Shown here: positions 46,643-58,853 of the stretch, piece by piece
Layout of the letters: each line of letters begins with the position of its first letter
Numbering within the stretch: position 1 is the stretch's first letter
Assembly (NCBI RefSeq): GCF_020687695.1
Contig: NZ_JAJEWL010000001.1
Location: forward strand, 372,001 to 436,000
Direction: 5' to 3'
Source: Pusillimonas sp. MFBS29
GTDB taxonomy: Bacteria; Pseudomonadota; Gammaproteobacteria; Burkholderiales; Burkholderiaceae_B
DNA: 64,000 nucleotides
The notes under the pieces: model-generated
Seen by the model: only the letters and a program-made list of their open reading frames with translations
Databases searched by the model: none
Told to the model about the DNA's origin: nothing
Made by a program: the position numbers and the translations under genes

Positions 46643-47481
46643 TCCACGATATGCAAGCGCCACGCCTGAATCCGCTGCAGCAAGCCTGGTTGCAAGAGCT
46701 TGGGCTCGACAAGCGCATGCTTGCGCGCTTTGTGGCGCCGCTTGCCGGGCCGGAGTCCACCACGGAACAGGTCGCGCAGGTCATGGTGCAACCTTCTGTA
46801 CCCAAGCCGGTGCCACCTCAAGTCACGGCTATATTGCCGCGGCGCGTAAAGGCTGAACCCGCAGAACCCGCTGTGGTTGTAAAACCGGCTCAACCCATTC
46901 CGCAGGTTTGGGACGATCTGATTGCTCATGTGGCGCAATGCCAGGCTTGTGAATTGCACAAGGGCCGCAGCCACGCTGTTGCGGGTACAGGAGCCCTGAG
47001 CGCACCTGAGTGGATGGTGGTTGGCGAGGCGCCTGGCAGCGTTGACGACCGTACCGGACTGCCGTTCCAGGGCAAGGCGGGCCAGTTGCTGCAGGCAATG
47101 CTCGCGTCAATACAAGTAACCGGCCAGACGACGGTTTTTTATACGAATCTGATCAAATGCCGGCCCCTGGGCAATCGTACGCCTACGCCGGAAGAGATCG
47201 CCGCGTGCCTGCCTTATCTGCAACGCCAGATTGCCCTGATCGCTCCGCGCAGGATACTGGCCCTGGGAGGGCTGGCTGCGCAAGCCTTGCTGGGTGTTGA
47301 GGATGATCTGGAGGCCCTGCGCGGTAAAGAGCACACCATGCGCAGCGAAGACGGGCGCAGCATTCCTGTCATCGTTACCTATCATCCGGCGGCGTTGCTG
47401 TTGCGCCCGCAGCACAAACTCGATGCCTGGCGTGATCTGAGCCTGGCGGCTGCTGTGCCTGCGGCCGACAGCCAGGGCTGA
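46639..47481 (+). CDS. Uracil-DNA glycosylase, family 4 (iron-sulfur type)
   Basis: 280 residues with a GTG start overlapping the previous stop by 4 bases; an ATG at 46651 is the alternative. Removes uracil from DNA. Core from about residue 95: cluster ligands Cys101 and Cys104 (CQACELHKGR), active-site block VVGEAPGSVDDRTGLPFQGK (about 126-145), NLIKCRPLGNRTPTPEE with another Cys, and VTYHPAALLL with the catalytic His region. The first 95 residues are a Pro/Ala/Val-rich low-complexity extension absent from short family members. Gene order after tsaB-rimI is common in Burkholderiales. Confidence 0.9.
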   Translation: MIHDMQAPRLNPLQQAWLQELGLDKRMLARFVAPLAGPESTTEQVAQVMVQPSVPKPVPPQVTAILPRRVKAEPAEPAVVVKPAQPIPQVWDDLIAHVAQCQACELHKGRSHAVAGTGALSAPEWMVVGEAPGSVDDRTGLPFQGKAGQLLQAMLASIQVTGQTTVFYTNLIKCRPLGNRTPTPEEIAACLPYLQRQIALIAPRRILALGGLAAQALLGVEDDLEALRGKEHTMRSEDGRSIPVIVTYHPAALLLRPQHKLDAWRDLSLAAAVPAADSQG

Positions 47482-47491
47482 TCGGCAAACC

Positions 47492-48799
47492 TCAATGACG
47501 CAGGGCCTGTCCGTGGCCATGCTGTCCGATCGTGTTGGTCAGGCCCGGATCGGCGCGGTGATTGAGCCGGTTCCAGTAGATGAACACTAGCATCAGGCTG
47601 GACACCATCAGACCGAAGAGGATGATGATGGCGTTGATCGGCAGATTCAGCCAGAGCATCAGGCTGTAGATGGCCAGCATCAGCAGGATATTCAGCTGTT
47701 CATTGAAGTTTTGTACTGCAATAGAGTGCCCGGCCGACAGCAGCACGTGGCCTCGATGCTGCAGCAGCGCATTCATGGGCACCACAAAAAAGCCAGACAA
47801 ACCGCCAATGAGCAGCAGAACGCTGTATACCGCCCATGTTTCATGCACGATAGGCATGAGCATTACGGTGAAGCCCATGACGACCCCCATGGGTAATACA
47901 GCAAGCGCCCGTTTTAGCGGAACACGCCCGGCCAGTATCGAGCCGCCCACCGTTCCTACGGCGGCCACGCCCATCAGTATGGATGCCTGATCAAGCCGGT
48001 AGCCCAGATGCTGGGCGCCCCATTCAATGACAATGAATTGCAGAGTGGCTCCGGCACCCCAGAACAGTGTGGTGACTGCCAGCGATATCTGCCCCAGCTT
48101 GTCGCGCCAGAGAATGCGAATATATTTTTTGAATTCACCGATCAGCTTCAGCGGATTGGTCTGCTGGCGTGGGTAGCGCACGTTGGTGCGCGGTATCAGC
48201 AAATTGGTGCCGGCGGCCAGGAAGTACACCACGGCAATGACCAGAATGGCTGCCTCGGTTCGAGTCTCGGCCAGATGGTGTATCCAGGCGTGTGATTGCA
48301 GGGCCGCCGAGACGGTTGGATGGATCAGTATGCCGCCCAGTACCGTGCCTATGATGATGGACAGCACGGTCAGGCCTTCTATCCAGCTATTGCCCTTGAC
48401 GAGCTGCTCGGGCGGGAGCATTTCGGTAACGATGCCGTATTTGGCCGGCGAGTAGGCCGCCGCGCCTATGCCCACCAGGGTGTAGGCACAAAATACCAGC
48501 AAAAGCTGGTCGGTATGGCTGGCGCCGAAGTTTTGATAATTGAACATCAGCAAACAACCCGTTACCTTGATGGCGTTGGTGATGAACATGACGCGGCCTT
48601 TCGGGAAGGAGTCCGCAAAAGCGCCAACGAAGGCGGCGAGCACGACATATGCCAGCGCGAACCACCATTTCATCATGGGAGCCATCCAGTCGGGCCCATG
48701 CAGGTCGGCGATCAGGGCTATGGCAGCGATCAGCAGCGCGTTGTCAGCCACAGACGATAACGCCTGGGAGATCATGACCAGATAAAAGCCTCGTTTCAA
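47492..48799 (-). CDS. lplT: Lysophospholipid transporter LplT (MFS)
   Basis: 435 residues, 11-12 helices. Homology to LplT begins at the first residues (KRGFYLVMISQALSSVADNALLIAAIALI), which fixes a TTG start codon (complement of 48797-48799), with GGGA upstream as a weak ribosome binding site. LplT flips lyso-phosphatidylethanolamine inward for re-acylation by Aas; no aas gene is adjacent. The YSPAKYGIVTEMLPPEQLVK segment (about 118-137) is a family hallmark. Divergent from smc over 255 bases. Confidence 0.9.
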   Translation of the reverse strand: MKRGFYLVMISQALSSVADNALLIAAIALIADLHGPDWMAPMMKWWFALAYVVLAAFVGAFADSFPKGRVMFITNAIKVTGCLLMFNYQNFGASHTDQLLLVFCAYTLVGIGAAAYSPAKYGIVTEMLPPEQLVKGNSWIEGLTVLSIIIGTVLGGILIHPTVSAALQSHAWIHHLAETRTEAAILVIAVVYFLAAGTNLLIPRTNVRYPRQQTNPLKLIGEFKKYIRILWRDKLGQISLAVTTLFWGAGATLQFIVIEWGAQHLGYRLDQASILMGVAAVGTVGGSILAGRVPLKRALAVLPMGVVMGFTVMLMPIVHETWAVYSVLLLIGGLSGFFVVPMNALLQHRGHVLLSAGHSIAVQNFNEQLNILLMLAIYSLMLWLNLPINAIIILFGLMVSSLMLVFIYWNRLNHRADPGLTNTIGQHGHGQALRH

Positions 48800-49054
48800 T
48801 GGGGATCCCGACTCGTGTTGTAAGGTGTAGCGCTTGCTTTCAATGGCAACTAAATGTTGGTGAGTATAGCGACTACGGCCAGCATAAACGGAAAATCATA
48901 GCGCAGTTTGCTTGCAGGACGAGTATGAGCCACCGGGTGCGTTATCATACGAACCGGTTGTCGAACAGAATGAAAGTACTGTCCGTTATTTGCTTTTGCA
49001 GCTCCCCTGTCCGTAGCGGCAGGGGCCGCCGACTTTTTTCATTGCTCGCTTATT

Positions 49055-52000
49055 GTGCGTCTGACCCAGATAAAACTAGCCGGTTTCAAATCCTTTGTCG
49101 AACCGACAGTCATTCCTACGCCCAGCCAGTTGGTTGGCGTCGTGGGGCCCAACGGCTGTGGTAAATCCAACATTATCGATGCGGTTCGCTGGGTGCTGGG
49201 CGAAAGCAAAGCGTCCGAACTGCGTGGCGAGTCCATGCAGGACGTCATTTTCAACGGTTCTGGCCAGCGCAAGCCGGCTGCACGCGCTTCCGTCGAGCTG
49301 GTCTTTGACAACAGCGAAGGCCGGGCGGCCGGGCAATGGAGCACATACTCTGAAATTGCCGTCCGTCGTGTGCTTACCCGCGACGGCACCAGCAGCTATC
49401 TGATCAACAATCAGCAGGTACGCAGGCGCGATATTCACGACATTTTCCTGGGTACCGGCCTGGGAGCCCGTGGCTATGCCATTATCGGCCAGGGCATGAT
49501 CAACCGCCTGATTGAGGCTCGCCCCGAAGAATTGAGGGTTTTTCTTGAAGAAGCGGCAGGCGTGTCGCGCTATAAAGAGCGGCGACGCGAAACGGAAAAT
49601 CGCCTGGGTGACACGCGCGAGAATTTGACTCGGGTCGAAGATATCCTGCGCGAACTGGGCAATCAGCTTGAAAAGCTCGAGTCGCAGGCACAGGTCGCAA
49701 CGCAATACAGGGCGTTGCAGGAAGACGGCGAGCAAAAGCAACATGCCTTGTGGCTGCTGAAAGAAGACAAGGCCCGGGAAGACCAGAAAAGCAAGTTCCT
49801 GGCTATCGAGCAGGCCCAGACCGAGCTGGAAGCGGCCACGGCGGGCTTGCGCGCCGGTGAGGCTGCGCTGGAATCGCGCCGGCAGGCCCATTACGCCGCC
49901 GGTGATGCCGTGCATGCCGCACAAGGCCTGCTTTTCGAGGCCGGGGCCCAGGTCAGCCGCCTCGAGGCCGAGATCCGCCATGTGGTCGATGCGCGCAACC
50001 GCGTGCAGTCGCGTCGTGGCCAGCTGCAGCAGCAAATGCAGGAATGGTCTGATCAACAGACGCATTGCACCGAGCAGATCGAGCAGGCCGAAGCCGACCA
50101 GGAGGTTGCCGCGGCGCGCACTGAAGAACTGCGCGGGCAGGTTGACGAAGCCCAGGCTCGCTTGCCCGATATGGAAAGCAAAGTACGCGCAGCCGCGCTT
50201 TCCCGCGATGAAATGCGTGTCGGGCTGGCCAAGGTAGAACAGGAACTCGCGCTGGTGGCGCAGTCCCAGCGCGAGGCCGACCGGCAGTTGCAGGCGCTGG
50301 AGCAGCGTCAGGAGCGCCTGAATCAGGAATTGCGCGACTTGAATGCGCCGGATCCTGAAAACGTTGAACGGCTGGCCGGCGACAGCGCAGCCCTGCAGGA
50401 GCAGCTGGAAGAGGCGCAAGCACAGTTACTTGAGCAGGAAGAACGCCTGCCTGAGCTGGACGAGCAACGCCGTCAGGCGCAGGCGCTTGCGCAGACCGAG
50501 TCCCAGGCGGTGTCGCGCCTGGACGCCCGCTTGTCGGCCTTGAGCAAGTTGCAGGAAGATGTCCAGAAGCAGGGCGCGCTCGAGCCCTGGCTGGCGCATC
50601 ACGAATTGAATGGCCTGGGCCGCTTATGGCAAAAACTGCATATCGAGCCAGGCTGGGAAACCGCCCTGGAGGCTGTGCTGCGCGAACGTATGGCCGGCCT
50701 GGAGCTGCGTCAGCTCGAGCATGCCCGTGCCTTTGCCGGTGATCCTCCGCCGTCACGGCTGGCTTTCTATCAGTTGTCTGCTACGGCATCTGCTCCTGCA
50801 TCCGTGCCGGGCAGACAGGCGCTGGCGAGTTTGCTGCGCGTTAGCGAACCCGAATTACTGGCCCTGTTGAACGACTGGTTAAGCCATGTGTATGTCTGTG
50901 ACGATATCGATCAGGCCCTGGCGCAGCGCTCGGAACTGCCGGCGGGCGGGTTGTTTGTTGTACGTGGCGGGCACCTGGTCGATCGGCACAGCATACGGTT
51001 CTATGCCGCAGATTCCGAGCAAGAGGGCCTGTTGGCACGCCAGCAGGAAATCGAGAACCTGCAGCGTGATCTCAAGGCCCGTCAGCTCATCGCCGATGAA
51101 ACCATAGGGCAGGTGAGCCGCGCCGAAAGCGCCTGGCAGCAGGCGTCCGCATCGTTGGTGCCGGCCCGGCAAAGGGTGGCTGAACTGACACGTCGTTTGC
51201 ACGATGTGCAGCTCGAGTATTCCAAGGTCAGGCAGCAGGCCGAGCAGTCGCATGAGCGGGCCGGGCGCATCCACGAAGACCTGGCCGAGATAAAGCTTCA
51301 AACCGAAGAGCTGATGGCAACCAAGGAAGAGGCCGAGGCCCGCTTCGAGGAGCTGGATGTTCAGTTGGGCGAACATCAGATGCGCTTCTCCGACGCAGAG
51401 ATCTCGGGTGAAGGTCTGCAGGAAGAGGCTGAGCGGGCCAGACAAGTATTGCGTGATCTTGAGCGCAGCGTGCACGAGGCCGAGTATGCCGAGCGTGCCT
51501 TGCAAACCCGTATTGCCGACTTGCGACGCAATCTGCAGTTGGCCAAAGACCAGGCACAGCGAGCCCACGATGAGCTCGAAGGCCTGCAGGGCGAGCTGTT
51601 CGAGCTGGATGCCTCGGCCTCCCAGGCCGGCTTGCAAGAGGCGCTGGCGCTGCGCCTGGAACGGGAAGAAGCCCTGAATCTCGCCCGTGTTGAACTTGAC
51701 AACCTGGCTGCAGATTTGCGTAGTGCCGATGAGGAACGCGTTTCGATGGAACGTTCACTCGAGCCGCGCCGTGCCCGCATCATGGAGCTGCAGTTGCAGG
51801 AGCAAGCTGCACGCCTGGCCATAGAGCAGTTCGCCGAGCAGCTCGACGGCCATGAGGTCGATCGCGAGCAGCTGCATCAGTTCCTGGCCGAGCAGCCGGA
51901 AGAGTGGCGTCGTGCCAACTGGCTGCAGTCCGAAGTGCAAAGGATTTCACGCGCTATCGAGGCGCTTGGTTCAGTGAACCTGGCTGCCCTGGATGAGCTG

Positions 52001-52579
52001 AATGCCTCGCGCGAGCGCAAGGGCTTTCTGGATGCACAGCATGAAGACCTGACGCTTGCCATCGAAACACTGGAAGATGCGATACGCAAGATCGATCGGG
52101 AAACGCGTGCACTGCTGCAAGAGACCTTCGACACCGTGAACGGCCATTTCGGCGATTTGTTTCCGCGTCTATTCGGTGGCGGAGAGGCCAAACTGTCGAT
52201 TACCGGCGACGAGATCCTCGATGCCGGCGTGCAGGTCATGGCGCAGCCGCCGGGCAAGCGCAACAGCACCATACACCTGCTTTCGGGGGGCGAGAAGGCG
52301 CTGACCGCCACGGCATTGGTTTTCGCTTTGTTCAAGCTGAATCCGGCACCGTTTTGCTTGCTCGACGAGGTGGACGCGCCGCTTGATGATGCCAATACCG
52401 AGCGTTATGCGAACCTGGTCAGCAGCATGAGTGAACAGACGCAGTTCCTGTTCATATCGCATAATAAAATTGCCATGCAGATGGCCAGGCAACTGGTCGG
52501 CGTTACCATGCAGGAGCAGGGGGTTTCGCGCATTGTTGCGGTTGACATAGACTCTGCACTGCAACTGGCTGAGGCCTGA
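49055..52579 (+). CDS. smc: Chromosome segregation ATPase SMC
   Basis: 1174 residues. Chromosome condensation and segregation ATPase of the SMC-ScpAB complex. Parts in order: N-terminal head with Walker A GPNGCGKSNI (residues 31-40), long coiled coil, hinge (about 500-650; the GLGRLWQKLHIEPGWETALE part), returning coiled coil rich in Glu/Gln/Ala, and C-terminal head with signature LLSGGEKALTATALVFALF (about 1074-1092) and Walker B FCLLDEVDAPLDDAN. GTG start; the next residues (RLTQIKLAGFKSFV) are the conserved family N-terminus. Full length. zipA follows after 42 bases. Confidence 0.97.
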   Translation: MRLTQIKLAGFKSFVEPTVIPTPSQLVGVVGPNGCGKSNIIDAVRWVLGESKASELRGESMQDVIFNGSGQRKPAARASVELVFDNSEGRAAGQWSTYSEIAVRRVLTRDGTSSYLINNQQVRRRDIHDIFLGTGLGARGYAIIGQGMINRLIEARPEELRVFLEEAAGVSRYKERRRETENRLGDTRENLTRVEDILRELGNQLEKLESQAQVATQYRALQEDGEQKQHALWLLKEDKAREDQKSKFLAIEQAQTELEAATAGLRAGEAALESRRQAHYAAGDAVHAAQGLLFEAGAQVSRLEAEIRHVVDARNRVQSRRGQLQQQMQEWSDQQTHCTEQIEQAEADQEVAAARTEELRGQVDEAQARLPDMESKVRAAALSRDEMRVGLAKVEQELALVAQSQREADRQLQALEQRQERLNQELRDLNAPDPENVERLAGDSAALQEQLEEAQAQLLEQEERLPELDEQRRQAQALAQTESQAVSRLDARLSALSKLQEDVQKQGALEPWLAHHELNGLGRLWQKLHIEPGWETALEAVLRERMAGLELRQLEHARAFAGDPPPSRLAFYQLSATASAPASVPGRQALASLLRVSEPELLALLNDWLSHVYVCDDIDQALAQRSELPAGGLFVVRGGHLVDRHSIRFYAADSEQEGLLARQQEIENLQRDLKARQLIADETIGQVSRAESAWQQASASLVPARQRVAELTRRLHDVQLEYSKVRQQAEQSHERAGRIHEDLAEIKLQTEELMATKEEAEARFEELDVQLGEHQMRFSDAEISGEGLQEEAERARQVLRDLERSVHEAEYAERALQTRIADLRRNLQLAKDQAQRAHDELEGLQGELFELDASASQAGLQEALALRLEREEALNLARVELDNLAADLRSADEERVSMERSLEPRRARIMELQLQEQAARLAIEQFAEQLDGHEVDREQLHQFLAEQPEEWRRANWLQSEVQRISRAIEALGSVNLAALDELNASRERKGFLDAQHEDLTLAIETLEDAIRKIDRETRALLQETFDTVNGHFGDLFPRLFGGGEAKLSITGDEILDAGVQVMAQPPGKRNSTIHLLSGGEKALTATALVFALFKLNPAPFCLLDEVDAPLDDANTERYANLVSSMSEQTQFLFISHNKIAMQMARQLVGVTMQEQGVSRIVAVDIDSALQLAEA

Positions 52580-52621
52580 GATGAACACGAGTAAACGTTT
52601 GATGATACGGCGAGGCTGATA

Positions 52622-55734
<3,113 letters not shown>

Positions 55735-55803
55735 TTGGCCGGGAACTCCGGAGTGTTCCGGAGTCCGGCAATGCTCAGAGTTTCGTAATCTCCCTGATAT
55801 TCG

Positions 55804-55944
55804 GTACTTAAGAAAGCCATGCGTATCAGGGGCCGTTCCGGCTTCACGCGCTACGTCCCTGGCTGCGTTGCGCCAGGGATACCCGATTTATGCGGGGCAG
55901 GCGAGGCGCCTCCACAACCCCTGATACGCATGGCTTTTTAGTAC
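55804..55944. repeat. Element A: intergenic repeat with 20-bp perfect inverted ends
   Basis: Arms at 55813-55832 and 55918-55937 are perfect 20-bp inverted repeats (start of left arm AAAGCCATGCGTATC), extended imperfectly to GTACT/AGTAC at 55804 and 55940. The interior has a hairpin TCCCTGGC/GCCAGGGA (55856-55863, 55872-55879) and the palindrome GAGGCGCCTC (55903-55912). The core 55829-55885 recurs in diverged form at 63876-63927. No coding capacity. It could be a REP/MITE-like non-autonomous mobile element or a structured 3' region. Confidence 0.7.
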
Positions 55945-56070
55945 ATGAATGTCGGGAGGTCATTGGCGGCGTGAGCCCTGGACCTGGTCTGTGCCTGCGT
56001 CTGGCCCAGTCTTGGCACTGACTCTGGTGCTGGACCAGGCGCCGGCTCTGGCCCCGAGTTCGGAGTCACG

Positions 56071-56315
56071 ATGTGGGTTGTACCGGCCGTCGCCATGGGG
56101 GTATGGGGCATAAGCCGGCCGTTCGGCCAGCGCCGCATGCTGACGAAGGGAAGGTGGGGGCTGTCGTCGGGCGCTGTTTGACCGGAGCGTAGCGTAGGGA
56201 GTTCGCCCGACGCCCACTTGGACGAGGCAGATGCGGGAAGTCAGGCTGCGCAGCAGACTGACCGCAGGACGGGCCGGCGTTGCCCCATACCCCCATGGCG
56301 ACGGCTACCCCACAT
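56071..56315. repeat. Element B: 245-bp element with 24-bp perfect inverted arms
   Basis: Arms at 56087-56110 and 56281-56304 are perfect 24-bp inverted repeats (left arm begins CCGTCGCCATGGGGG), with outer ATGTGGG/CCCACAT at 56071-56077 and 56309-56315. Inside is a further 9-bp dyad CGTCGGGCG/CGCCCGACG (56165-56173, 56204-56212) around a loop with GGAGCGTAGCGTAGGGAG. No transposase frame. MITE-like architecture; target-site duplication was not identified with confidence. Confidence 0.65.
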
Positions 56316-56358
56316 AAGAGCTCAGTTCAAGCTCAGCAAAGTGGCCCATGCATAAAAA

Positions 56359-56385
56359 AGGCCTCTGCAAACAACACAGAGGCCT
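56359..56385 (-). terminator. Intrinsic terminator of the msrB-yciB-bolA-ppiC operon
   Basis: On the minus strand: AGGCCTCTG, nine-base loop, CAGAGGCCT followed by TTTTT. Perfect 9-bp stem with T-run 20 bases after the ppiC stop codon. Confidence 0.9.
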
Positions 56386-56406
56386 GAATACCATACCGAC
56401 TGTTCG

Positions 56407-57183
56407 TTACTTGATGTCGGCATCCTTCATCAGTTTGTCCTGGAACTCAGCCAGTTGTTGCTGACGCAGCATTTCCTCGATTTGAGGCTTGACCTCGGCC
56501 AGCTCAGGGAACTTGACGTCGCGGGCATCGTCGACCTGGATAATATGCCAACCGAACTGGCTCTGCACAGGAGCGGCACTCATTTCACCCTTTTTCAGCT
56601 TTTCGACTGCCTGGGCAAACTCGGGGACATAGTTGCTGGACGGAGCCCAGCCCAGGTCTCCACCGTTCTTGCCACTGCCGGGATCGATAGAATCTTTCTT
56701 GGCAGCATCTTCAAAAGTGACCTTCTTGGCTTTGATTGATGCGATCAGATCTTCGGCAGCCTTTTGCTCCTTGACCAGAATGTGACGTACCTTGTATTCC
56801 TGCTTGCCGGCTTGCAGACCTTTGATCTTGTCATATTCAGCCTGGATCTTGGCATCGGTGACCGGATTCTTCTTCAATTGATCAGCCATGAGTGCGCGCA
56901 CCAGGATACCCTGGCGTGCCAGTTCTATTTCCTGCTTGACGTCGGCCTGCTTGTCTATGCCTGCCTTCTCGGCAGCCTGCACCGCTACCAGGCGGTTGAC
57001 CATTTCCTGCTTGACCTGGGTGCGCAGCTCGGGAGTGTCCTGGGCACCTTGCTGAACAAGCAGCGCCACGAATTGGTCGAGTTTATCTTGCGTGATGGCC
57101 TTGCCATTGACCGTGGCAACGGTTTGCGCATAAGCGGGGATGGCAATGGCGCATGCAGCAGCCAGTACAGCGAGTCGTTTCAT
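56407..57183 (-). CDS. Periplasmic parvulin-type peptidyl-prolyl cis-trans isomerase
   Basis: 258 residues. Signal peptide 1-19 (MKRLAVLAAACAIAIPAYA, cut before Gln20). SurA/PrsA-like N-terminal helices (VNGKAITQDKLDQFVALLVQ), then a rotamase (PpiC) domain about 125-225 with VRHILVKEQKAAEDLI, GGDLGWAPSSNYVPEFAQAV and FGWHIIQVDD. Catalyses prolyl isomerisation and helps folding of exported proteins. 17 bases after bolA; last gene of the operon. Confidence 0.9.
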   Translation of the reverse strand: MKRLAVLAAACAIAIPAYAQTVATVNGKAITQDKLDQFVALLVQQGAQDTPELRTQVKQEMVNRLVAVQAAEKAGIDKQADVKQEIELARQGILVRALMADQLKKNPVTDAKIQAEYDKIKGLQAGKQEYKVRHILVKEQKAAEDLIASIKAKKVTFEDAAKKDSIDPGSGKNGGDLGWAPSSNYVPEFAQAVEKLKKGEMSAAPVQSQFGWHIIQVDDARDVKFPELAEVKPQIEEMLRQQQLAEFQDKLMKDADIK

Positions 57184-57200
57184 GTAATTCCTTTAGGCTT

Positions 57201-57464
57201 TCAAAAATTTTCTTTGGCGATGATGGCCAAGGCGTGAATCGGGTAAGGCATCAGGTCGTGAACGCGATCATACACAAGTCTGTGGCGCGCAAGCGTTGAA
57301 AGTCCTGTGAATTGGGGTGACCAGATGTACAGACGAAAGTGGCTGGCCCCGTCTTTGCTGCCGGCATGGCCTGCATGCAGGTGAGACTCATCGACGAGGT
57401 CAAAGTGAGTGGGTTGCAGGGCCTGCAGCCTCTCGGTAAGCAATTGCTTGCGCTCTTCCGACAT
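57201..57464 (-). CDS. BolA family protein
   Basis: 87 residues. BolA-type helix-turn-helix-like fold: LVDESHLHAGHAGSKDGASH (about 23-42) and HRLVYDRVHDLMPYPIHALA (about 61-80), with the conserved HAGH and the RxxxVY region. Such proteins pair with monothiol glutaredoxins in iron-sulfur trafficking, and some affect cell shape. The ATG shares a base with the yciB stop codon. Confidence 0.92.
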   Translation of the reverse strand: MSEERKQLLTERLQALQPTHFDLVDESHLHAGHAGSKDGASHFRLYIWSPQFTGLSTLARHRLVYDRVHDLMPYPIHALAIIAKENF

Positions 57465-58048
57465 TATGAGTGCTCCTTGGAGTCGGTGGGGCCGGCAAGT
57501 GTATTCGATGCATCGTCTTTCATGTGCTTGCCCAGCCAGATGGATTGCACAATCACAAACACAAGCAGCAGGGCCATCAGGCCGAATACTTTGAAGTTAA
57601 CCCATTGTGCTTCAGTGAAGTTGCCAGAAAACGCTACATACAGATTCAGGGCGCCCGACAGGAAAAAGAAGGCGGACCAGCTGTAGTTGAGCTTGTCCCA
57701 GACGACGGCAGGCATTTCAACTTTGCCGCCCATCAGCTTATGCATGAGATTGCGGCCGAAAAAAAGCTTGCCGCCAATCAGGATCGCTGCGAACAGCCAA
57801 TACAGGACGGTCGGTTTCCACTTGATGAAGGCATCGTTGTGAAAAAACAGCGTTGCCCCGCCGAAGATCACGATGACGGAAAGGTTGATCCAGTGTGTGG
57901 CTTCTATGGCTTTGCCGGTGGCCTTAAGCCAGATGAATTGCCCGACGCCGGCGGCAATAGCCACTGCGGTCGCCGTATAAATATCCGAAAACTTGAACGC
58001 CAGGAAAAACAGGATCAGCGGAAATAAGTCGAACAGGAATTTTTTCAT
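57464..58048 (-). CDS. yciB: YciB/IspZ inner-membrane septation protein
   Basis: 194 residues, five or six helices. Family features: KKFLFDLFPLILFFLAFKFS at the N-terminus, WINLSVIVIFGGATLFFHND (about 73-92), FIKWKPTVLYWLFA and NLYVAFSGNFTEAQWVNFKV. YciB acts in envelope and septum homeostasis and interacts with division proteins. Its ATG overlaps the msrB stop by one base, as does its stop with bolA, so the genes are tightly coupled. Confidence 0.93.
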   Translation of the reverse strand: MKKFLFDLFPLILFFLAFKFSDIYTATAVAIAAGVGQFIWLKATGKAIEATHWINLSVIVIFGGATLFFHNDAFIKWKPTVLYWLFAAILIGGKLFFGRNLMHKLMGGKVEMPAVVWDKLNYSWSAFFFLSGALNLYVAFSGNFTEAQWVNFKVFGLMALLLVFVIVQSIWLGKHMKDDASNTLAGPTDSKEHS

Positions 58049-58440
58049 TACGCGGGCTCGAAGGTGAGCGAGACGGAATTGATGCAGTAGCGCAGGCCGG
58101 TGGGCGGAGGGCCATCGGGAAAGACGTGCCCGAGGTGAGAGTCACAGATATTGCACAGAACCTCTGTGCGGACCATGCCGTGGCTGGTGTCGGTTTCCTC
58201 GCGGACGTTATCGGGATCCAGGGCCTGGAAATAGCTGGGCCAGCCGCAACCGGCGTCAAACTTGGTGTCTGAGGCGAACAGGGCGGTGCCACAGCCCACG
58301 CAGCGGTAAATGCCGGCATCGGTGGTGTTCCAGTAGCGCCCGCTGAAAGGCCGTTCGGTGCCTTTCTGACGTGCAACCACGTATTCTTCCGGAGTAAGCT
58401 CGGCGCGCCATTGTGCGTCGCTCTTGGTGATTTTGTTCAC
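58048..58440 (-). CDS. msrB: Peptide methionine (R)-S-oxide reductase MsrB
   Basis: 130 residues with a GTG start (complement of 58438-58440) preceded by AAGG 7 bases upstream. Repairs R-methionine sulfoxide. Zinc ligands Cys47, Cys50 ([10 protein letters not shown]) and Cys96, Cys99 ([12 protein letters not shown]); catalytic Cys119 in [10 protein letters not shown]. The alternate resolving Cys65 (DAGCGWPSY) is present. First gene of the operon. Confidence 0.96.
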   Translation of the reverse strand: MNKITKSDAQWRAELTPEEYVVARQKGTERPFSGRYWNTTDAGIYRCVGCGTALFASDTKFDAGCGWPSYFQALDPDNVREETDTSHGMVRTEVLCNICDSHLGHVFPDGPPPTGLRYCINSVSLTFEPA

Positions 58441-58853
58441 ATCAATACCTTAAAAGCATGAGTTTTTCCATCTGCCATGTTAATCGACTTTCGGAACATG
58501 AATAAGTTGCAGGCGTTTCAGTTTATTTTTGGTCATGTGTTAGGGGGAAGCCTGGCAGCTGCACGGTGATGCAGGGAATCCCCTAAAAGACTTGTCTATT
58601 GATTTTATCGATAATGCCGGGTCGTCCGTCTGCTGTTTTCGTACGGCGAGGTGCGCCATATTTCAGCGTTTACACGCTGTTTTCCCTGTAGTTTCTTAAT
58701 CCATATCAGGAAAACACTAATAGTTTTTCCTTGATTTAAAGTGATACTCTTATTTCACAAACAGAGCAGATTCTGTATAACTTTCTGAATAACAACTTTT
58801 TAAGGCCGGCTACCACTTCTGATGGCGGCTACCGTCTACCACGGAGACAATCA
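58441..58853. promoter_or_regulatory. Spacer between msrB and the liv operon, with candidate promoter
   Basis: 413 bases without a gene. It should contain the msrB promoter (minus) and the liv promoter (plus). For liv, TTCACA (58754-58759) and TATAAC (58776-58781), 16 bases apart, are a plausible pair about 73 bases before the ATG. Upstream, GGAAAA-ACT-AAT-AGT-TTTTCC (58709-58730) forms an imperfect inverted repeat with one mismatch, a possible regulator site. GGAGA precedes the ATG by 8 bases. Confidence 0.45.

Larger units (their letters stand above)
55735..56358. other. Non-coding spacer with two inverted-repeat elements
   Basis: About 620 bases between ligA and the ppiC terminator. It holds overlapping short dyads just after ligA (the palindrome ACTCCGGAGT at 55745-55754 and GGAAC/GTTCC around it, possibly a 3' end structure), element A at 55804-55944 and element B at 56071-56315. 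Reading frames in it have no recognisable product. Confidence 0.75.

Noticed and set aside
48799-49164. 121-codon plus-strand frame between lplT and smc
   Set aside because: It runs into the conserved N-terminus of SMC in another frame; the region is better read as a divergent promoter spacer.
55960-56296. Minus-strand frames of 66-85 codons in the ligA-ppiC spacer
   Set aside because: They lie within element B and its flank, are Pro/Arg rich as expected for GC-rich repeats, and show no family.
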